Positions 12,435-17,614 of a stretch of 17,614 bases of DNA are shown one piece after another. The DNA lies in the NCBI GenBank assembly GCA_035495555.1, contig DATJFQ010000087.1, positions 1-17,614 of the forward strand, read 5' to 3'. The stretch is from DATJFQ01 sp035495555. Its GTDB lineage: Bacteria; Acidobacteriota; Vicinamibacteria; Vicinamibacterales; 2-12-FULL-66-21. The stretch's first letter is position 1, and every line of letters starts with the position of its first letter. The position numbers and the translations under genes were made by a program. The notes below the pieces were generated by a model. The model had not been told where the DNA came from, did not search any database, and worked only from the letters and a program-made list of their open reading frames with translations.

Positions 12435-14038
12435 GGCTGCTGGCCCGCCGCAAGCGCCACCGCGATCATGCGCCGCTCGCCGTCCGCGAGTGTGAACGCG
12501 ACGGCGTGTGGCCGCAGCGCGTCGAGATACTCGCGCGTCGTCCAACGCGTTCCATCGACTTGCGTGAGCGCCACCGCAAGGTACGAACCTGCCGGGAGAT
12601 CACGCACGACGAAGGCGCCATGTGGGTCCGCGTGCGTCCATCGGGCCCACCGCTCGGGGTTGACGAGGAGTGAGGCATCCTTCGGATAGATCAGCACCTG
12701 CGCGTTCGCGGCTGCCGAACCACGTTCTCCGACAACCGTGCCGGAGACTTCGGAAGGCGCGGACGTCAGGACGACCTTCACGTCCGTCATCTGCGCAGAC
12801 GGCTGGGGCGGCATCGTCATGACATCAACACCATCCAGAAACACACCTTTCAAGCGCCACCCCGGCGGCAAGCCGTCGACCTGAAGCTGCCGCGGATCCC
12901 GAACCCCGGTCATCGTGAACGTATCGTCTGGCGCCACGCGAACAGATTCGGACAGGTCGAACCGCGGCGGAAACAGACTGCGCTCCGTCACCAGAAGCAG
13001 CGCGGCCGGCTTGCGGCTGCCCTCATAGAGGATGCGTCCCGAAATCGTCGTGCCGCGCGTGAGCACAACGGACAACTGCGCGTCAGCCTCACCGATCGTG
13101 ATCGGCAGCAGCGCCTGTCCGGCGGGCCCTGATGCGTGCAGGAGCCAGTCGCCGGGATCAATCGCGAGGCTGGCAGACCCGCTCGCGTCGACCCGCACCT
13201 GGTGCGACAAGCCTGAAACCACTTCGTCTGATCGCAGATCGATGAGCGCCGTCGCAGGCGCGCCAGTGGAATCGCGAACCGCGACCGTGAGCTGCGGACG
13301 CTGCACCTGCCTGAAGGTCAGGTCAACTCCCGATACATCGTCTCCCGCACTCAGCCGGATCTGGCGCGCCTGCGACAACGCTGGTGTGGAGGGGTGATAA
13401 AGCCGTTCGTACGTCGGCGCACCGGAAGGCGCGTTCATCCAGTCAATCCCCAGCACCATGCCGTCGGGCGCGGAGGGCCCCGGTCGCGCACTGACGACGT
13501 ATGTGCCCGCAGGGAGGCCGGCGATCCGGTACTCGCCGCGGTCGTCCGTATCGGCGGAACGTACGGCGGTCATGCGGGCGCCGCCGCTCGTGTGCATGAC
13601 GACGCCGGCGGTGACGCGGACGTCAGGAATGGGATCGCCCAGCTCGTCGAACAGCCGGCCGGACAACGCCGCGCCGCGCGGCAGCCGGATGTCGAGTGGA
13701 GGTATTTCGCCAGAGACGTCTATCGGCTGCGGCGGATCGAGCGCGCGCCGCGCTCCGTAACGCAAGCTGACGTAACCGGGCTTGGACGCGACCAGCAGAT
13801 ACCGGCCTGGCGGCAGACCGGCGATCCTGAAACGGCCGTCCGCGTCGGTCAGGACAGGATCGGGTCCGTCGCCCTGATCGGGGACGGCGGCCACGCGCGC
13901 GTTGCGCAGCGGGGTCGTGGTGTCCGCGTCAACGACGCGTCCGCTGACCGCGCCGGTGTGTGGCGCGGCCGCGACGAGATCACGCTGCGGCGCCTGCGCG
14001 AGAACGATGCAGATCAGCGCAAGAACGGCTCCGGGCAT
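12431..14038 (-). CDS. Secreted carboxypeptidase-regulatory-domain protein (paralogue 1)
   Basis: The 535-residue product begins with a short signal peptide (MPGAVLALICIVLAQA). Several carboxypeptidase-regulatory-like domains follow. The first, at about 28-105, is AVSGRVVDADTTTPLRNARV through FRIAGLPPGRYLLVASKPGY. The second, about 118-195, is ALSGRLFDELGDPIPDVRV through YRIAGLPAGTYVVSARPG. A central, more diverged part contains TISGRILYEG. A C-terminal domain starts at EVSGTVVGERG and ends FVVRDLPAGSYLAVALTQVDG. These are non-catalytic beta-sandwich repeats common in secreted acidobacterial proteins; no enzyme motif is seen. GGGAGG (14049-14044) precedes the ATG by five bases. The gene lies 12 bases after the 88-residue gene and overlaps the next by four bases. 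Its role in the operon is unknown. Confidence 0.8.
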   Translation of the reverse strand: MPGAVLALICIVLAQAPQRDLVAAAPHTGAVSGRVVDADTTTPLRNARVAAVPDQGDGPDPVLTDADGRFRIAGLPPGRYLLVASKPGYVSLRYGARRALDPPQPIDVSGEIPPLDIRLPRGAALSGRLFDELGDPIPDVRVTAGVVMHTSGGARMTAVRSADTDDRGEYRIAGLPAGTYVVSARPGPSAPDGMVLGIDWMNAPSGAPTYERLYHPSTPALSQARQIRLSAGDDVSGVDLTFRQVQRPQLTVAVRDSTGAPATALIDLRSDEVVSGLSHQVRVDASGSASLAIDPGDWLLHASGPAGQALLPITIGEADAQLSVVLTRGTTISGRILYEGSRKPAALLLVTERSLFPPRFDLSESVRVAPDDTFTMTGVRDPRQLQVDGLPPGWRLKGVFLDGVDVMTMPPQPSAQMTDVKVVLTSAPSEVSGTVVGERGSAAANAQVLIYPKDASLLVNPERWARWTHADPHGAFVVRDLPAGSYLAVALTQVDGTRWTTREYLDALRPHAVAFTLADGERRMIAVALAAGQQP

Positions 14039-14050
14039 CCGCGCCTCCCA

Positions 14051-14317
14051 CTACTCTTCGCCGCCCGTCTTGATCGCGGCGACCTCCGCGAGTCTGCCGC
14101 GCCGCTTCAGCATCGTCTCGACGAAGCCGCGCAGCGCCTGCGCCGCGACGGCGTGGGCACCCGACTCACGCCTCAGGTCCTCCAGGTCCGTGTCGCTGAC
14201 GTCCACATGCGGGTCGAACGCCTCGACGCGATCCGCCAGCGGGCGCATGTCCTGCAGCGAAGCCATCACGCCGCGCATCGACGCTTTCAGCGCCGCGATT
14301 TCATTCGGATCGGACAT
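14051..14317 (-). CDS. Small helical hypothetical protein (88 aa), first gene of the operon
   Basis: I do not recognise a family. The 88 residues are rich in Ala, Arg, Glu and Asp and would be almost wholly alpha-helical: MSDPNEIAALKASMRGVMAS, then LADRVEAFDPHVDVSDTDLEDLRRESGAHAVAAQALRGFV, then a basic MLKRRGRLAEVAAI. There is no signal peptide or transmembrane segment. Support for a real gene comes from its tight spacing (12 bases) to the next gene, the absence of a better frame, and a palindrome with an embedded TACAGT -10-like box ending just before the start. The ATG at 14317 lacks a ribosome site; a longer frame reaching 14425 would read through the promoter region and is less likely. 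It might be a small regulator or structural partner, but nothing in the sequence shows which. Confidence 0.55.
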   Translation of the reverse strand: MSDPNEIAALKASMRGVMASLQDMRPLADRVEAFDPHVDVSDTDLEDLRRESGAHAVAAQALRGFVETMLKRRGRLAEVAAIKTGGEE

Positions 14318-14325
14318 ATCCGGCA

Positions 14326-14342
14326 CTGTAACCCAATTACAG
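14326..14342. promoter_or_regulatory. Operator-like palindrome CTGTAA-N5-TTACAG
   Basis: Perfect 6-bp half-sites CTGTAA (14326-14331) and TTACAG (14337-14342) flank a 5-base spacer, eight bases upstream of the 88-residue gene. On the minus strand its end overlaps TACAGT (14330-14325), a plausible -10 box seven bases before the ATG. This is the usual geometry of a repressor site. No -35 box is convincing. A short RNA hairpin is the alternative. Confidence 0.5.
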
Positions 14343-14493
14343 CTTGCGGCGATCCGGGACAGTTTCGTAATGGCCGTTCCGCTCGATCCGTGCAAAAACG
14401 GGCAGCACTTCAACAAACCGCACACCTTCGCACACGCCCGCAGGACGGCACAGATGGTGCGCGCGTTGCAAACTCGTCAGGGTTCCTGCAGCG

Positions 14494-17334
14494 ATGCCAG
14501 TCACGGCCAGTACCCCTCTGATCTCGCTCTCGTCGTCCGGCTACGCCGACGGCCTCGGACGCCGGCAGCTCGAAGTCGACCGCGAAAGCGGCGAGATGAT
14601 CGAGCGCCTCGTCGTGCGCCCGGAGCTCACGGCGTTCGAGCACGTCCTGAGCGCGCGGGTGGCGCGGGCCTCGCTGCTCAAGGACGACCGTTTCGCCCGG
14701 CCGCGCAAGGTCGCCTGGAACGACGAAGGCCGCCTGACGGTCACATCGAGCTACGTCGGCGGACGGCGGCTCTCGGATGTCGTCGACGTCGCTGCAGCCG
14801 CAGGTGTGATCGGCGGGATCGACGCCGCCATCGGGCTGCTGCTCGAGCTGCTTCCCGCACTCTCGTACCTGCACAGCGAATCGCTGTTCGCGCACGGTGT
14901 ACTGGGCGCCGGCCGTCTGACGCTGACGCCGACGGGATCGCTGGTCATCCTGGACTGGGTGTACGGCGCGCCCGTTGAACATCTGCAACTCACGCGGCAG
15001 CGGCTCTGGGACGAACTCGGTGTGGCAGCGCACCCGAGCCCGGGTCCGCCGCGGCTCGATCAGGCATCGGATCTGACGCAGGCCGCAATGATCGCGGCCA
15101 GCCTCGTGGTCGGGCGTCCGCTGTGCGACAAGGACTACCCGAGCGGGATTCCCGCGCTGCGCGGAGAAATCGCCGAAGTCGCGCAGATCCGCGGCAACCA
15201 GGAGTTCTCACGAGGCATCGAGCGGTTCTTCGATCGTTCGCTGCCGATTCGTCCCCGGCGCGTCTTCTCGTCGGCAGATGAAGCGCTCTTCGAACTCCGC
15301 ATGCTGGTGCGCAACACGATCGGAATCGAAGCGTGCCGGTCGGCGTTCCACGAATTCCTTCACGAAGCCGAATCGGTTGACCCGGAGCTGATGCAGACGG
15401 CCCCGAAGTATCTGGGCCCCTCGCACGAGCACCGGATCGACGAGGTCGCAAAGCCCTCGGGCCGTACGACAGACGCGACGAAAACGCAGCCCGTACCTGT
15501 CGTGAAGAGCCCGGCGAAGACCGACCGTCAGCAGCCGGCTCCGATTCCCGTGCAGCGCTTCGAACTGGAGCGGATTGCCGTCGAACGGGTCGAAGCGGAA
15601 CGGCGCGCGCGCGAAGACGCCGACCGCGCACAGCGCGAGAAGACAGACGCAGAGCGCCTCGAACGCGATCTCCTCGAGCGCGAGCGCGCGATCAAGGAAG
15701 CGGAACAACTGCAGCGGCTCGCGCGGGACAAGGCAGCGGCCGAACGCGCCGCGCGCGAACAGGCTGAAGCCGAGCGCATCGCACGCGCGCACGCCGAGGC
15801 CGAGCGCATCGCGCGAGAGCAGGCTGAGGCCGAGCGCGTCGCACGCGAACACGCGGAAACCGAGCAGCGACTGCCCGAAGACGTGGAAGCCGAACAACAC
15901 ACCCGCGAGCAGGCCGGGGCCGCGGACGCGGAGACTGCCGCAGCGCGGAACGCAGAGCCGACGCTGGAAATCACCATTCCCGTCGAACCGCCGTCCGTCG
16001 AGGTGCCGGAACCGCTCGAGGCCACGCCTGAACCGCTCGTCCAGCTCGATGGCCGCCGCAGACGTAAGAAGGAACGCTCGGCGCGCGCTCGCAAGGACCG
16101 CCTTCGTTCGACATCGCGATCGTCCGCGGTCGAAGCGAATCCGGACGAGCGCAAATCCGGCAACTCGTGGCTCGTGCGCCCCGACCATGTGCGGGCGTTC
16201 GATCCGCCGGTGCCTGCTCCGAAGGTGCCTCCGGAGGCGGAGGCGCCAGAGCCTGAATCACCCGTTTCTGACCCTTCGTTGTCGACGCCGTCGACCGCGA
16301 CGGCAGCAGCCTCGTCGCCAAACACCATCGATGCGGGCTTCCCAAAGAATGATGCGCCCGCAACAGTGTCGTCCGTGCGGCCCACGCCGCCGCCAGCGGT
16401 GTCGAAGCCGCCCGCCGTCGTCCCGACGTTCCAGAAGATCAAGCTGAAGGCGCCGGAAGCCCGTGCCCACGGCACCATCACGCGCGCAAGCGCCCGGCCG
16501 CACCGGCAGACTTCGGTGACTCCCCTCGCGGCGGAAATTTACGGCGATCCAACGGAACCGCAAGAGAGCAGGGGCGGGATTCTCTGGAAGGCGATCGCAG
16601 CAGCGGTCGTGATCGTCATGGGTGGCGGCTACGCGGCGCTAAGCTTCTTCTCTACCCCGCCGGCGAAGGCCGCTGCGGCAGCCGTTGCGGCGTCGACGAC
16701 GAGTGCCGCTGTGCCAACTCCGGCCAGCACCGGCGGCCTCGAGATCACGACCGAGCCCGCAGGGGCGCGCGTTCTCGTCGATGGGAAAGCCGCAGGAGAA
16801 TCACCCGTCACCGTTGCCGCCCTCACGCCTGGCCGCCACACCGTGACGGTGCTCGCGGAAGCCGGCACGGTGAAGCGCACGGTCAAGGTGGAAGCCGGAA
16901 GCGTCGCGAAGCTCGAAGTGTCCGTCTTCTCCGGCTTTGCGGCAATTTCGGCGCCGATCATCCTCGACGTCTCCGAGAACGGCCGCGGACTCGGGACGAC
17001 CGAGAACCACGTCATGCTGACGCCCGGCCATCACGAACTGCATCTCACGAACAAGGAGTTGGAGTATTCGACGACGGCCAGCATCGACGTCGAACCGGGC
17101 GAAGTGAAACAGGTCAAGCTCGATCCGAAGGGCGCTGCGAACATCAACGCCCAGCCGTGGGCGGAAGTGTGGATCGACGGCACCAAGGTCGGCGAGACAC
17201 CACTTGCCAACCTTCCGCTGACGCTGGGCTCGCGCGAGATCGTCTTCCGCAACCCGCAGTTCGGCGAGCGCAAGGTGATGGCGACCATCACGGCCGGCGC
17301 GCCCGCCACCGTCAGCGTCGATTTCTCCAAATAG
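14494..17334 (+). CDS. Membrane protein: kinase-like (pseudokinase) domain, decapeptide coiled coil, TM segment, PEGA domains
   Basis: The 946-residue product has five regions. Residues 40-280 follow a bacterial Ser/Thr kinase plan: SYVGGRRLSDVV resembles the hinge, ALSYLHSESLFAHGVLGAGRLTLTPTGSLVILDW aligns with the catalytic loop and DFG region, and ASDLTQAAMIAASLVVGRPL with the helix F region. However, the HRD aspartate is replaced (HGV, 134-136), DFG reads DWV (154-156), and no glycine loop is seen, so it is probably a pseudokinase. Residues 351-476 form a highly charged coiled coil with a 10-residue repeat (REQAEAERIA type). Residues 485-690 are Pro/Ala/Ser-rich and disordered with a basic patch near 521-538. 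Residues 695-719 are one transmembrane helix. Residues 748-946 contain three PEGA-like domains, presumably outside the membrane. ATG 14494 has only a distant AGGG upstream. A structural or signalling scaffold is inferred. Confidence 0.75.
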   Translation: MPVTASTPLISLSSSGYADGLGRRQLEVDRESGEMIERLVVRPELTAFEHVLSARVARASLLKDDRFARPRKVAWNDEGRLTVTSSYVGGRRLSDVVDVAAAAGVIGGIDAAIGLLLELLPALSYLHSESLFAHGVLGAGRLTLTPTGSLVILDWVYGAPVEHLQLTRQRLWDELGVAAHPSPGPPRLDQASDLTQAAMIAASLVVGRPLCDKDYPSGIPALRGEIAEVAQIRGNQEFSRGIERFFDRSLPIRPRRVFSSADEALFELRMLVRNTIGIEACRSAFHEFLHEAESVDPELMQTAPKYLGPSHEHRIDEVAKPSGRTTDATKTQPVPVVKSPAKTDRQQPAPIPVQRFELERIAVERVEAERRAREDADRAQREKTDAERLERDLLERERAIKEAEQLQRLARDKAAAERAAREQAEAERIARAHAEAERIAREQAEAERVAREHAETEQRLPEDVEAEQHTREQAGAADAETAAARNAEPTLEITIPVEPPSVEVPEPLEATPEPLVQLDGRRRRKKERSARARKDRLRSTSRSSAVEANPDERKSGNSWLVRPDHVRAFDPPVPAPKVPPEAEAPEPESPVSDPSLSTPSTATAAASSPNTIDAGFPKNDAPATVSSVRPTPPPAVSKPPAVVPTFQKIKLKAPEARAHGTITRASARPHRQTSVTPLAAEIYGDPTEPQESRGGILWKAIAAAVVIVMGGGYAALSFFSTPPAKAAAAAVAASTTSAAVPTPASTGGLEITTEPAGARVLVDGKAAGESPVTVAALTPGRHTVTVLAEAGTVKRTVKVEAGSVAKLEVSVFSGFAAISAPIILDVSENGRGLGTTENHVMLTPGHHELHLTNKELEYSTTASIDVEPGEVKQVKLDPKGAANINAQPWAEVWIDGTKVGETPLANLPLTLGSREIVFRNPQFGERKVMATITAGAPATVSVDFSK
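15544..15921 (+). repeat. In-frame 30-bp repeat region coding the decapeptide coiled coil
   Basis: About twelve to thirteen 10-residue units in register (residues 351-476). The most regular are REQAEAERIA, RAHAEAERIA, REQAEAERVA and REHAETEQRL at about 421-460. At DNA level they recur every 30 bases (gccgagcgcatcgc words). Such DNA can change length by slippage without shifting frame. A long antisense open frame over it is a by-product of the repeat. Confidence 0.75.
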
Positions 17335-17614
17335 CGCGACGCGCAACCGTTGCTCCTGCGACGATCGGGCGGTCGTTCTGGACACCGCCGAGGCGAGAGC
17401 GCTGCTGAGCGCGGCATTCACTGAGTGGCGAGACGGCCCCTCCGGGCTACCCACGTAGGCCCCGAAAGCCCGAAGATCCCGAAGTCTAATCGCGACGTGG
17501 TCACGGCCCAGAGCCACTCCTCCTCCAATGGAAGCTCGCGCACTAAACGCCAACGGGTGATTCTCTAAGCCAAGAGGAACCAGCTTCGCGGCCTTCGGGT
17601 CTTCGGGATCTGCG
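17335..17614. other. Non-coding tail with octamer-like inverted repeat (family F)
   Basis: No gene is supported here. The left block (17461-17484) has CCCGAA words at 17461, 17469 and 17478, spaced 8 and 9 bases. The right block (17590-17611) has TTCGGG words at 17594 and 17602, spaced 8. AGATCCCGAAG (17474-17484) is the exact reverse complement of CTTCGGGATCT (17601-17611), so the blocks form an inverted repeat about 115 bases apart. No convincing terminator follows the preceding gene; a weak 6-bp hairpin lies near 17368-17383. Confidence 0.5.

Noticed and set aside
14051..14425. 124-codon version of the small operon-leading gene
   Set aside because: The upstream extension (MCGLLKCCPF...) runs through the palindrome and -10 box; the 88-codon form is more plausible.
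15208..16188. 326-codon antisense frame over the coiled-coil region
   Set aside because: The regular 30-base repeats on the plus strand leave an accidental antisense frame rich in Leu/Phe/Arg; it shows no family feature.

Overview
The window reads as a high-GC chromosomal segment of an Acidobacteriota-like bacterium, most likely close to the Vicinamibacteria. This placement is inference. It rests on the GC-rich codon use, the carboxypeptidase-regulatory-like (CarboxypepD_reg-like) proteins, a TonB receptor that carries the same kind of domain, a type IV pilus gene beside the ribosomal genes, and dense intergenic short repeats. No rRNA or other marker allows a firm assignment.

Layout. 1-593 (minus) is the N-terminal part of pilM, with a textbook sigma-54 -24/-12 element upstream. 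883-6113 (plus) is a translation and housekeeping cluster: rplM-rpsI, rpsB-tsf, pyrH-frr, then thrC. It has a good sigma-70 promoter in front of rplM, hairpins after rpsI and between rpsB and tsf, and a TATAAT box almost touching the pyrH start codon. 6403-6747 (minus) is a small cupin. It is divergent from a TonB-dependent siderophore-type receptor (7013-9358, plus); the space between them holds facing promoters and a minus-strand intrinsic terminator. A tRNA-Ala(CGC) follows at 9436-9511. 9599-10030 (minus) is a SnoaL-like protein that looks leaderless. 10120-14317 (minus) is a tight four-gene operon: an 88-residue helical protein, two paralogous secreted carboxypeptidase-regulatory-domain proteins that overlap by four bases, and a class I O-methyltransferase. 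A perfect spaced palindrome lies just upstream of its first gene. 14494-17334 (plus) is a 946-residue membrane protein with a degenerate kinase-like domain, a decapeptide-repeat coiled coil, a disordered linker, one transmembrane segment and three PEGA-like domains.

The most unusual signal is not a gene. Short tandem arrays with a strict 7-base period recur at the 3' ends of genes: after tsf, after frr, across the thrC stop codon, after the cupin, after the tRNA and after the O-methyltransferase. At least four unrelated unit sequences are used (TCGATGY, CAGATTG, CGCGAGG-like, CCAACTC-like), yet period and placement are the same. Several arrays fold back as inverted repeats that keep the 7-base register. 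One hairpin of 35 paired positions ends inside the ATG of thrC. An octamer-like relative closes the window. This looks like a class of repeat defined by period and position rather than by sequence.
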